Assembly (NCBI GenBank): GCA_944470555.2 | Contig: OX104130.1 | Coordinates: forward strand, 43,433,491 to 43,497,490 | From: Heterobilharzia americana | Lineage: Eukaryota; Platyhelminthes; Trematoda; Strigeidida; Schistosomatidae | DNA length: 64,000 nucleotides | Direction of reading: 5' to 3' | Shown here: positions 1 through 10,690 of the stretch, piece by piece | Layout of the letters: each line of letters begins with the position of its first letter | How positions within the stretch are numbered: the stretch's first letter is position 1 | Translations under genes and position numbers: made by a program | Notes under the pieces: model-generated | Databases searched by the model: none | What the model was told of the DNA's origin: nothing | Seen by the model: only the letters and a program-made list of their open reading frames with translations

Positions 1-96
1 ATCATGCGCCTATCCATCATAAGCAAAATATTAAGCCTCATCATCCTAGAGAGACTAAAACATGCTGTGGATTCAAAATTACGACCGGAACAGGTG

Positions 97-427
<331 letters not shown>

Positions 428-920
428 TATCAGGGAGAACAAACCATGTGTGGATGGAATTGCAATGTGACGCTACGCATCATCATAGAACAGAATATAG
501 AATGGCAGTCAACTCTTTACCTTACCTCAACTGTATCGACTTTGAAAAGGCTTTCGACAGAGTCGACCGAGGGGTAATTTGGCAGGCAGCTGCAGCTGCT
601 TCAACACTGTGGTTTTAGTGCCACAAACCTTTGTCTGATGTCGCATAAACTCAAAGACCTACAAGCAATTATCAACAAGTCTGCAGAAGAATCATGGCAA
701 CGAAGACATGACTTCAAGTGAACGTCGAGAAGACAGAGGTGGTGAAGATACCCAACAACAACACCAAACACCATCAGCAGGAGAAACCTAAAGAAGTTTT
801 CTCTTTCACCTACCTTCCTAGGCAGCATCGTTTCAACTACAGGTGTCACAGGAACAGATAATGATGTCAAAGCCAGAATCGGAAAGACAGCATTGACCTG
901 AAATTAGTGTGGAGATCTAG

Positions 921-946
921 TGCACTGCACTGCACTGCACTGCACT
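921..946. repeat. TGCAC pentanucleotide repeat (5 units)
   Basis: Five perfect TGCAC units plus one base inside the same RTE LINE, between the codons for WRSSAL and WNKIRIF. The family normally runs straight through here, so this is a second local expansion within one element copy. Confidence 0.9.
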
Positions 947-1433
947 CGGCATGTGGAACAAGATCCGGATTTTCAGCACTAAGTCAGTGCTTCTATGTGA
1001 TGGTTGAGAGATTTGGCGCGATACGAAAAACAGTTCCAGCAAACTCCAGAAATACATTATAGCTTCTGCCTACGCTCGCTGGGTACTGAAGATCATATGG
1101 CCAGAAGGAATAAGCAACAAGAAACTCTGGCTGGCTGGCAGTGAACCAACCAAGAGGCTATCGCCCAACAAATGAGCGGAAGAAAGTAGAGATGGATTGG
1201 GCATACACCGAGAAGATCATTCGGGGACATCACGTGTCAGCTCAGACCCTCGAGTGGAACCAAGAGGGGGGACGACGAGTTGGGCGTCCGAGGCGAGGGT
1301 GTCATAGAGGAGATTGTGTGAGGAAGAAATTAAAGGTTCTGGGTAGTGGTGAAACCAAGCTGCGAAGACTGCAGAGAAGAGAGTGAAATGGTGACATGCT
1401 ACTGAATCCCTATGCTCCACTAGGAACGCAAAA

Positions 1434-1460
1434 GACGAATAATAATAAAATAATAAGAAT
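1434..1460 (+). repeat. AAT-rich 3' tail of the RTE LINE
   Basis: Directly after the last recognisable codons (a LCSTRNAKDE-like C-terminus in another frame, ~1410-1437) comes a run of AAT units with one interruption. RTE-clade LINEs typically end in short tandem repeats rather than a plain poly(A), so this is taken as the 3' end of the element. Confidence 0.7.
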
Positions 1461-1635
1461 GTCATCCACATATCTCCATCACACTTTCTGGATGGGTTAG
1501 CGTGTTCCCAATCTTATGCTTTACTAACTCGATCCTTGGGTTTGATTTCTGAGGATTAAGCCAGTGGTAAGCTCTTTTCTGGCTACCTTAAGCGTTTTAT
1601 TAATTAATCTACTAGAATAGAGGCTTTTAGCTTTA

Positions 1636-2140
1636 AAACTATTTTTCCTCTTCCTCCAACTGAATATCATCTAGTCTCTTGTTCAGCTCAAAGAGATTGA
1701 TCAACCTAGACTTTAAATGACTACTCATAGACCTAAACAATGTTGCTAAATATTTAGATACTGGTGTGTATCTTAAGTCAACTATCGGCCTAAAAGGATA
1801 ACCTAGTTCATGAATCTTAACAACACCGTAAATTCTACCAAGGTTATTAGTTTTACCCATTAAATTCAACCGCTTAGATTCACTCAGATAGGAATTTATT
1901 TGTCGAATTAAATCAGCTGTTAACCTCTATATCTTGTTATTAACCGAGTCTATAAAGTGTTTCAGAAATTTTATCCGGCCCTGCTGGGATAAGTTCATTG
2001 ACTGTTTTAAGTATTCCATTGTATTAACAAATACCGCTGAGATACCCTTATCAAATTCGGCAATTACTATGCCAATGTCATTTCTAAGACTATATGTTGT
2101 CAATATTTCTGATTGCGTTGAATTTCGTCTCATTTTCTTC
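1636..2140 (-). pseudogene. Penelope-like RT, N-terminal fragment
   Basis: Minus-strand reading from ~2133 gives a segment with IVIAEFDKG (Penelope upstream motif), runs through one in-frame TAG at ~1924, then RLTADLIRQ, NLMGKTNNLGRIYGVVKIH, GYPFRPIVDLR (the PKIHK...RPIV block found before the RT palm) and stops at LDDIQLEEEEK near 1639. The better copy at 9396-10620 continues at that same point into MLSFDVVSLYTKI, so this copy is cut off just before palm motif A. No endonuclease follows. It belongs to the same family as the 9-10.7 kb copy (shared LMxKTxNxxRIY and RLTADLI-type motifs). Dead remnant. Confidence 0.8.
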
Positions 2141-5100
2141 TTGCTTTTAGTATCAGTGCCAACTGTGCACGAATGTGATCAATAGTTGCATCATCTTTTG
2201 AGCTTTCGAGTTGAAGTACTGCTACTTTGAAGTTTAGTCCTTTTCAAGCACATTTCTTCATTCAAGTGTAGTTCTCTTGTTGAGAAATTGCTCACCCATT
2301 TTTCATACCCCACCACAGTGTTCAAGTTTCACAGTTACACATCATGCAGGTCTATGAAGATCTGTAAATGATATGTGGAAATTAAAATTAGTAAATATTC
2401 TCAACATCACCTGTGATAAGTTCTTTCTCGTCACTTGTTGGTTTTTTTGATTTCTAGAGTGCATACTTTCGGAAGTAGGAATAACCGCTTTTTACGTATG
2501 CCAAAAATTCTGAACAGAAATTTTGCCCTTACATAACTAACTAGATACCGCACATGCATCTGAATCATTCTGACTGTAGCTACAAATTTTAGGTTCAATA
2601 TTTTGTTTTCATCTTTCTTGTCATGCCATTGCTGAAGTTATGGTAGTAGCTTCAATAGACCTTACAACCTACGGTGTAATTGAAAATCAGTAATCCTATT
2701 TGGATTAGTTTATAAAAGAAGCATTATAAAATACCTGATTTAATCGATAATTGTGCATAACGAGATCAATCATTCATTAACAGTGAAAAGTCATTTTTCT
2801 GCCACCAGATATTTCAAAAGTCATCACCCATCATTATGGACACTTGTTTAATAAATGTAAAATATTATTGACATAAGTATGTTATTTCTTTCTGAATGCC
2901 TCTGAAGAAACATTTTTGATTGTTCTATAGTTTCTTGGAAAACTCGACAGCACAAACCGCTATCTGATTTGTTTTCTAAAATCAAGGCAAATAATTCTAT
3001 CTAGTATCTATCTATCTATCTAGTATAGTCTATGGAATAACAATGAACAATTTTACCGGTCTTCATACCTAATTGTATCATATTGTTATCGCTTGAAATC
3101 GTTGATGTTACTGAAAAGATGATAATGAATTAGAATGAAAACTACTGCAAAACCGATCGTTGTTATCTAATTTATTGATTTAACACTGCAAGAATTCAGA
3201 AAGGGTTCATTAAAAAGACTTTTAGGTAAAAAGAAACTACAATGAAAAAACAACCCTCACTGGAAATTGATACACAGTCACACTAGGCGAAGATGTAAAC
3301 AATTATCTGTCACTGGGGAATAATTAATTTCATGTTGTCTGGTCTTGGGTGACAACCAGATACATTCTGCAATGTGGCGACCGAGCTGTGAGGGTCATTA
3401 TCTTTGTATGCTTTGAAGGATGTTTATTGGATAGAGATAATCATCAGGAATTCCAGGTCTCAAGTTCCATGCTTGTTGATGTTCGTCAGCAAGGCATATC
3501 TGCAAGTTCTAGGGAACTTATTTTCCCTATGATATTCAAACCTGCGTCGTGTTAAACAGTTAAACCAAATACTAGTTTCGCGTTACTATTATTGTTTATA
3601 ATAATCCACAAATGTCATTTTCCTGACTGCAGCACAGCTTGTGATACTGATATTAACTTGAGGAGAATTAGAAGCTGTTCAAAAACGTTTCGAAGATTAC
3701 TCGAAAGACTAGCAATATCGTCTACGGTTTCAATGTTAAACGAAATTCACATAAGCAAATACAGAAAATAAATTCTTATTCCATTCTGGAAAAGGAATAT
3801 TCGATATCAGTCAAATACATTTAATCGTTCACAGTCGTTTTCAAGAAACAAGACTGACTTTGTGTCAGATAAACAAACAGTTAGAGACGAAATTCATGGT
3901 CTGAATTTCATTTGCATCTTTTCTCTACATTATTTAAATAACTTGTGATTGCCTTCGAAGACGAAGTTTCCAGACCACTGGCTTTACTTCTTACTAAAAA
4001 CCATAAATCGAATGGAAACACGGAATGCAACTTTTCAAGGAAGCTAAAAAGACCAGTGAAGTGACATCAGATGTTCTGTTGAAGTTAGGATATCAGAAGA
4101 TGTATCAAAATAGCCATAATTACAACTGTGAATAGCTACTACTCTGTCGCAAACGTATTCATACACAGAAATGACTGTTACAGTTCTCTCTTGATCATGT
4201 GATTTCATATGTTGTGGTATTGATTTTTAATGAGACTAAAAATGCTGTATGTTTATGAAAATCAATAAAAACATTCAATGTTTTTTACCGTGATCAACAC
4301 TAACCAGTGTAGAACGAGAAATGACATGTTCAAGCAGAAATCAAATTCACTAAATAATTTATTAGCCGAACATGCCTACAGTAACGAACCGTGTAATTAT
4401 TATGAGATAGATTTTCTGAGACAGAAGAATCAACCAAGAATCTTGCACAGAAATGCACCAGTTCAAGATGTCACAGTTGACAACAGTGCACACAAAAGAA
4501 AAGAACTGAAATAAAATGTAATTAAAATAAGAGTTTGACAGATTCTGAGTCTTGCTGTCAAAGATCTAACCATTGGTTCCTATTATTTCGACGAACTCAA
4601 ACACACAGCTTACAACGTCTTCCTTATAGGAAGAGATCAGTAGTCAGAGACTTCATGGGATGCATTCATATCTTGACCTGGCTACCCTCAGCTTTCTTGC
4701 AGCTGAATCCTTCTTCGACCAATGTCCAGCATGAGCAAAATATTTCCAAGCCACCTCAATCAGTGCATATCCACAACCTTGTCGAATGACCTTCATGGCG
4801 TAGAACGCTTCAAATGAAAAGCATGTACTTTGGACTTCATCTCATACATCAGCTGTAACATATTCAGAATTTTATATAATGTGTTTGGGGGAGTTACCAC
4901 TACACCCATCTACGGGTTATTCGCTATCAACGAAAAGTTCCATAGATAGATCTTGTTAATAAGGAACCACCACTGGGTTCGAACCTGGCAGAATTCTTCC
5001 AAGCAAAATAAAAAAAAAACGTTTTTTGGTCTGCACATTAATTGAACTAAAGTTTGACTGTCTTTAAATTGACAATACAACCCTAATTGTGAAGAAAGAG

Positions 5101-8100
5101 AAGGATTTGAGAATTATATTTAGTAACCTTAATACCATCCAGTAAGCAACTGCCTTTATCATTGGAAGAGAAAGCAATGACAGTATCACCTTCTTAGATG
5201 CGCATCTGAGAAAGGAAACCAATGTGACTGTAAAAGGGATTGAATACAGGAAACTGATGTTATCTGGTTAATATTTTCATTTTTTGAGTTTTGTTCCCTT
5301 TGCAATAAAAGCGAAATCCTTTAAAATGTTTGGTTAATAGAGCAAGAGTTATCTGTTCAGAAGATACACGACGAAAACATCATGTATATCCGTGAGCCAC
5401 TCAGTAGCGATGAATCTGCAGTGGGATTCTTAGTTAAGCACATGAACACACTTAACGCGAAAGTCAGGACATCACCAACCTTCGAGAACTCGCTGTCCCG
5501 CACACCGAAGTTACACCATTTTTAAGAAATACTACGAGACCATTTAATGCAGCAAAGTTATATGGCCTTTTTTCACAGAAGACTAATTTTGACTTCGTAG
5601 ATCAAAAACAGACTACCTGACTTCGCTCCCTCCGTGTATGGAAGCAGCTTCATTAAGGGTAAGACTAGATAAGTCCGTCACCAAATCTCAGAACATTATC
5701 CGTCATGGTTCAGCAAAGAGGGAGACGAAATCTGTACAACACTTCATACTGTTTTATCTGACTGGCTCTGGTCACCGTGTCAGTGTTATCAATATCTGTA
5801 GTTATTTATCACATCCCTTCTAACCTCACCCATGATCTACGAGTTTGTTATCAGCATCCATTTGAATAAGATGAAATTGTATACTCATAAGAAACACGTA
5901 CGACCTGTTTTTTTTGGCAGTAGTCATTCGCACAGCTTATCTACGCAAAGATAAGTCTTCTCCTCGTTCATCGCACAAATGATTCCCATTATTATTGCTA
6001 CAGTTTTAGTTAATTTGACCATTCCGCGTTTGTTGCTAACTATGCCAATGCCATCCGACACGAACATTTTTCTCTCTTCTTTTACATCACTATAATATAA
6101 ACCACCAGTTATGTGCTTATGTGTTTAAGCTCTCACAAATTTACTGCACAATTATACTAAAGCTTAGCTATTACTGCATTTACCCTATCTAATCGTTGCC
6201 TTTTGATGTTTTTCGATTGGTAATCTATTATAAACCGATTCAGCAACACTCGACCGTTATGTTATTTTATATTTTGAAAATGCTAAATATTAATGCAGGA
6301 CCATTGATGAGAAGCTAACTGAAGACAAATACTTCTTTGCTCAGATTGTTTGGCTTCAAATCTTACCCAAAAAAATCCACTAAACTGACTGGTCGCAAAG
6401 GAAAAAATATCGCATTTAATATTGGATTATTCAGAAAATGAGTGTTTCTGTGATCACGGTACAACAATACCATGTTGTACGGTTTGAAATTCCAATGGAA
6501 ATATATAGAGTTTATAAGTAAACTTTATGTGCAAGGTTATTCAGACTTCATGTGCACACCAGTAGATGTACTCAATTCAACTTTTTATCTAAACGTAATG
6601 AGTAAAGGTATTCAGTAACATCACCAAAGAAATAAAGTCAACACTCTATAGACAAGTATGCACAAAATTAGTCGTATGTTCCCATATTTGTTCTTGATAC
6701 ATGCCTAAGTTATATAAAAGCTTTCTTCAACTCCTAGCCTCCATATTCTATTCTAATTTTTGAATGAAATTCTCAACATATTTTTATTCTTTCTGGCCTT
6801 TTACAGCTTCCTTATCTACTATGAGTACTTTGTCAGCACTGAGTAAAACTGGCTGTGAACTCTTGTCTTTAGTAGTGAATGAACAGGAGTAACTGAAAAG
6901 CAATGTAAAATAATGCTGGCTACAGGTATGAAAAACAAAAGCACCAATTAATTTTACAAGTCCTTGGATCACATTAACACACTGTTGATGATTCAAGAAA
7001 GGGGGGCTAACCATTTGAGCTATCAAACTGCAGGTCAGAAAACGAGTAATTTTTATAAACCCACCGGAACGATGCAATAAACTCAGTCGTTGGTAATGTT
7101 TTGTATCCACAGTTAATTCAAAATCCTTTTGATTTCTTCACTAGAAACCAATCATTGTATTACAAGCTTATTCAGCATAATCACTGTCCAAATAACGTGG
7201 AATTTTTAAAATACAAGTATGAAGGTGCATAAAAGTTGTTATGCACACTTAAAGGTGTTGATAAGTTTTCCACCGACAGAACCCAAGCCTGATGCTTAGA
7301 AAGTAAGTAGTGGTTTGTTACCTATGGTTACTTAGCACTTAAAAGCCTTGTTGCTTTATCGATATTCGGGGCGCTCAGATCAGCGTTCACCTAGAAATCA
7401 CTGGTTTTCAAAAATATTTCACTAAGTACAGATATTAAGGCACAGAAAAAAAGAATCGTAGAAATGTCACCAAGTTCTGATTATAATCAGAATAGGGGTA
7501 ATGCTTGGATACTCTCCTATAAAATGTCTTCACCACCACCGAATTACAAAGTACTTCTCTTCTTTTGATGAATTTTTAATGTCAAGTGTATTATGAACTG
7601 TAAGAAAATCTAAGAAATAGTTTCAACACAGAGGATTCTGGGTACATCACATAAAATTAAAAAGGAGTTACCAGTGATTTCTCATTGTTTGTTTACTATA
7701 GCAGACAGACGATTTTTCTGTTTGGTCTTTATTGTTGTGAATATAAGATTCAGACTCCTGTCTACTTCAAGTTATTACCATATCAACCAAGGCTATCATG
7801 GATAGCTTTTGTTTTTCATTATTTCATCATAAAATGCAAAATTCATCCTCCAGACAATACTAATACAAGGAAGTTTGTCTCATTACAAACAGAAATTACC
7901 AAACGTCGTGATACTACTTCTGACTTTCAGGATGAAAAATGAAAATAAAATAATTTAGTGAACAAGTGATGGTCGGAAATAGCGACAAAACCGTTAACCA
8001 ACATCTCTAGCACATACTTACATTCTCATAACTAATCAAAGTCAAAATTATCCTCATGCTACTTGTTTGTTGAATATGATGAACCTGATATCGCTATTTG

Positions 8101-8311
8101 AATAGTTCGACAAATTTTCAGAGATTTAATGTTGACTGGTTCCTTATCACAAAACTGTTGCCCAAATTCATGAAGTTTTTTCAAAACTCTGAATTATCAT
8201 TTGTTGATACGATTGCATTTCTCCGTTGTTTTACTGGATCGAATTGTTCGATGTCTTTTGGTATATGGGTTCCTATGCGGATGCCTCGATATCACCTGAA
8301 TGTCAATTATA
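2141..8311. other. anonymous AT-rich DNA, no gene assigned
   Basis: About 6 kb without a recognisable coding region. It holds only a short TATC microsatellite near 3003-3022 and scattered ORFs under ~110 codons. The longest, 6784-7110 on the minus strand, ends in a stop that overlaps an AATAAA and has a TTTTCAG acceptor-like site at 6893-6899 inside it, so a terminal exon is possible but not supported. An ORF at 4278-4514 (plus) reads protein-like but matches nothing known to me. Intron or intergenic DNA is the default reading. Confidence 0.6.
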
Positions 8312-8383
8312 GTAATTTACTTGGTTGTGGCTATCAGAGGAATCCAGAACGCGCGTTTCGTCCTGTTTGGGACTCGTAAGCAA
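8312..8383 (-). ncRNA. hammerhead-ribozyme SINE fragment, left arm of inverted pair
   Basis: Read on the minus strand this gives the signature of the schistosome Sm-alpha hammerhead: a CUGAUGA-like core (here CTTACGA, two changes), a GTCCC...GGAC stem II, GAAAC, then GCGCG and the TCTGGATTCCTCTG region leading into a GCCACAACCAAGT tail. The second core strand (GAAA) is kept but the first is mutated, so self-cleavage is unlikely. The SINE is cut at its 5' side, where the opposite-facing copy starts (~8385). Confidence 0.75.
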
Positions 8384-8384
8384 T

Positions 8385-8516
8385 GGGTAGGAATTTCAAG
8401 TCTCAGTGGAAACAACATCACTCACTAGGGTGCAGGTACACCCAGCCGATAAGTCCCAAACAAGACAAAAAAGGCGCGTCCTGGATTCCTCTGCTAGCTA
8501 CAACCAAGTAAATCAC
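8385..8516 (+). ncRNA. hammerhead-ribozyme SINE fragment, right arm of inverted pair
   Basis: Plus-strand copy with a degenerate pol III B-box-like stretch (TTTCAAGTCTC, ~8394-8404), then GTGCAGGTACACCCAGC and a hammerhead core starting ~8446 (CCGATAA for CTGATGA), stem II GTCCC...AGAC, a lost GAAA (AAAA), then GGCGCGTCCTGGATTCC. Its last ~73 bp (8443-8516) are a near-complete inverted match to the minus-strand copy at 8312-8383. Catalytic bases are changed, so probably inactive. Confidence 0.75.
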
Positions 8517-9043
8517 CCTAAATTATTGCAAAAATTTTAGACAGATGTTCTTAATCAGATTAGATGTTTGATTTTGGAATTGATAGAAAAACTCTCATTA
8601 CGAAGACGATTAGAATTTTATTGTTTTCATGACTATTAAAACCCTACTTTCCAACATAATTAATAGGTGAAATAAAACACAACATTCATCCACCAATGAA
8701 ACAGTTCGCTAACATTCATGGCCAAAATAGTGGATTTGAATGTCAGTGCTGCATATTGTCAGACTACAACAACGGCTGTAAGGCTGTTGGTTATTAATAT
8801 AAGAGTAAAACTTGTGCACTGTGGTAGAATGTAATTCCACTTTTATTGATTTATTAGATTTATCACACAGTGTAACAGTATTGTTTACTGGATTACGTTT
8901 CGGACATAATTTATTGTCCATAGTCATATCAAGATAACTACACAACGTTGAGATATCCTTAATAGTCCTAATTTCCTCTTCTCTTTGTGAGATGGGCAGT
9001 AAATTTTCCACATATCCGAAACAGGTGCTGAGTCATTCCTGTT
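8517..9043 (-). other. flank and possible 3' trailer of the Penelope-like element
   Basis: From 8517 to ~8700 there is AT-rich DNA with no recognisable feature. A minus-strand ORF at 8709-9011 lies just after the endonuclease stop, in another frame. It matches no motif I know and may be the element's 3' untranslated region or flanking DNA. Confidence 0.35.
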
Positions 9044-9420
9044 TCATGTGTTAGGTGTTAATTCGACAAACAAAGATTCAGTTATCAATCTCTCCCTCCA
9101 CCCTGCTATGTTAGTTTTAAGAATTTTCACCCTGTCCCATCCTATTGTGTGGTTGTGTGTACTTGCATGCATAGCTATGGCTGAGCTTTTTTCTAAATTC
9201 TTCACCTTACTAGGATCTACCACTTTTGACCTAGCTAAGTTTTTGTGTTCCAATAGCCTAATTGATCCTAGTCGACTTCCTTGACCTATGCATTTGACCT
9301 CGCAATCGTTGCAAGGGATTTGGTCAACTAAGTTATTCTGCCTAACTGGGTCAATAGGATCTTTTAAGCTACAAAGCTTATTTCGAAGTGTTGGTTTAAA
9401 TGCCACTCCAATCCCAGCCA
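9044..9420 (-). pseudogene. Penelope-like GIY-YIG endonuclease domain
   Basis: The minus-strand ORF 9044-9406 (120 codons) follows the RT in the +1/-1 frame. It has the features of Penelope endonucleases: a CNDC pair, then VKCIGQGSRLGSIRLLEHK (the YIG strand is changed to CIG; the conserved Arg and the EH pair are present), then HASTHNHTIGWDRVKIL (His cluster), and WRERLITESLFVE with the conserved Glu near the C-terminus. In the family this domain nicks target DNA to prime reverse transcription. It is separated from the RT by a single frameshift at about 9396-9406, where RT ends in AGWDWSGI and the endonuclease starts AFKPTLRNK. Otherwise intact. Confidence 0.85.
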
Positions 9421-10352
9421 GCCTTATTGAAAATTCTACGTAGTGTTTCTGAGGTGCCTTCTTTGCATAGTAACACTATGGAGGTTCTGAATTCTCTATT
9501 CACGGTATTGCCGCTACTATTGTTAACATCGTTATCAACATCATTGCTACCATTACTGTTGTTATTATTACTTCTATTAATAACTGTGTTGCTGATATTT
9601 TTCCTACAATTCCTAAGGAGCTTATCAATTAATTTGGCAGGGTAATTGTAGATGATAAAGGCGTCTTTAATGTATCTGGTTTCTTGTTTTAGATCTTCTG
9701 TTCTACTAGTAAGTATTTTGGCCCTGTTACTAAGACACTTCACTAAGCCAACTTTAACTGACATAGGGCAAGACGATTTGAAGTTTAAGTATTGGTTTGA
9801 ATGTGAAGGTTTTCTGTAGACACTAGTGTCTAAACTCCCATCTTGTTTCCGTTTCATTTGGCAATCCAACATCGCTAATTCTCCTTCACTATTTTCTAAT
9901 TCATAGGTGAATTGGATTACATCGACCACTGAATTCGTATATGTGAAGAAATTATATATGTGTTCCGATTTCAACACCGTAAACGTGTCGTCTACATAGC
10001 GAAACCATATTTTTGGAGCTGGACTAAGTTTTTCTACAGCCATCCATTCCCAACTGTCCATAAATATGTCAGTCACAATAGGGGATATTGGTGATCCCAT
10101 GGCAACTCCTTCTGTTTGTTTGCATATTTTATTCTGAAAGCTAAATATTATGGAAGTTAGGCATAGCTGTACTCCTGGCATGATATCATCTATTGATACC
10201 TCAGTTCGTAGTGTAAGCTCGTGTTCATTATTCAGCTTGTTTCTAACTGCTTCCATGGCCATATCAATCGTTATTTTGGTATACAAACTAACTACATCAA
10301 AACTAAGCATTTTTTCATCATGATCTAAATGTATATCATCTAATTTAGGCAT
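9396..10352 (-). pseudogene. Penelope-like reverse transcriptase (main part)
   Basis: 318-codon minus-strand ORF with palm motifs in order: MLSFDVVSLYTKI (motif A, FDV-SLYT), TEGVAMGSPISPIVTDIFM (motif B), WFRYVDDTFTV (motif C, YVDD, both catalytic Asp present), LAMLDCQMKRKQDGSLDTSVYRKP (motif D/E; the LDCQxxRxxDGxxxTxVYRKP block is a Penelope hallmark). The C-terminal linker before the endonuclease carries a low-complexity Asn/Ser/Asp stretch (~9480-9590). The N-terminal part lies in ORF 10345-10620, joined by one frameshift at ~10345-10352. With only two frameshifts this is the youngest-looking element in the window. Penelope-like elements encode an RT related to telomerase; those of animals usually carry GIY-YIG. 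Confidence 0.92.
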
Positions 10353-10690
10353 TCAAGTCATAAGAGTTAGTAAGTCTTGATATAGAACGGTTCCTAATTG
10401 GGTTTAGTACCATCGCGAAATATTTAGATAAGTCATAGGTAGGAGTGTTTCTAAAGTCTACTATAGGTCTTATAGGATAACCTGGTTTATGAATTTTAAC
10501 AGTAACATAGATCCTACTGGGATTAATTGTTTTCGGCATTAAATTAAACCATTTAGACTCACTTAGAAACGGCTTCATTCGGTGTATTAGATCCGCCGTG
10601 GTTCTTTGAACTTTATTCATGATAGTGTCTATTAATTTCTTAATTTCTTCGTAGGGTCCTATTTTCTATATGTTCCTTGACTTTCTGAAT
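10345..10690 (-). pseudogene. Penelope-like RT, N-terminal part of the same copy
   Basis: Minus strand. From ~10690, KIGPYEEIKKLIDTIMNK leads into VQRTTADLIHRMKPFLSES, then FNLMPKTINPSRIYVTVKIHKPGYP and IRPIVDFRNTP, ending SRLTNSYDLNA at 10345. The next frame carries on with KLDDIHLDHDEKMLSFDV. Motifs and order match the fragment at 1636-2140, so both are one family. Nothing recognisable is left upstream of ~10690, so the copy is probably 5'-truncated. Confidence 0.85.

Noticed and set aside
4278..4514. 78-codon plus ORF as a possible exon
   Set aside because: Composition is protein-like and an acceptor-like AACCAG lies inside it, but there is no partner exon, donor site or known motif.
6784..7110. 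Minus ORF ending at an AATAAA as a terminal exon
   Set aside because: A splice acceptor-like site and a poly(A) signal alone are common in AT-rich DNA; no conserved protein segment and no partner exon.
8098..8379. 93-codon plus ORF
   Set aside because: Its last third is the antisense of a hammerhead SINE; the rest has no motif.
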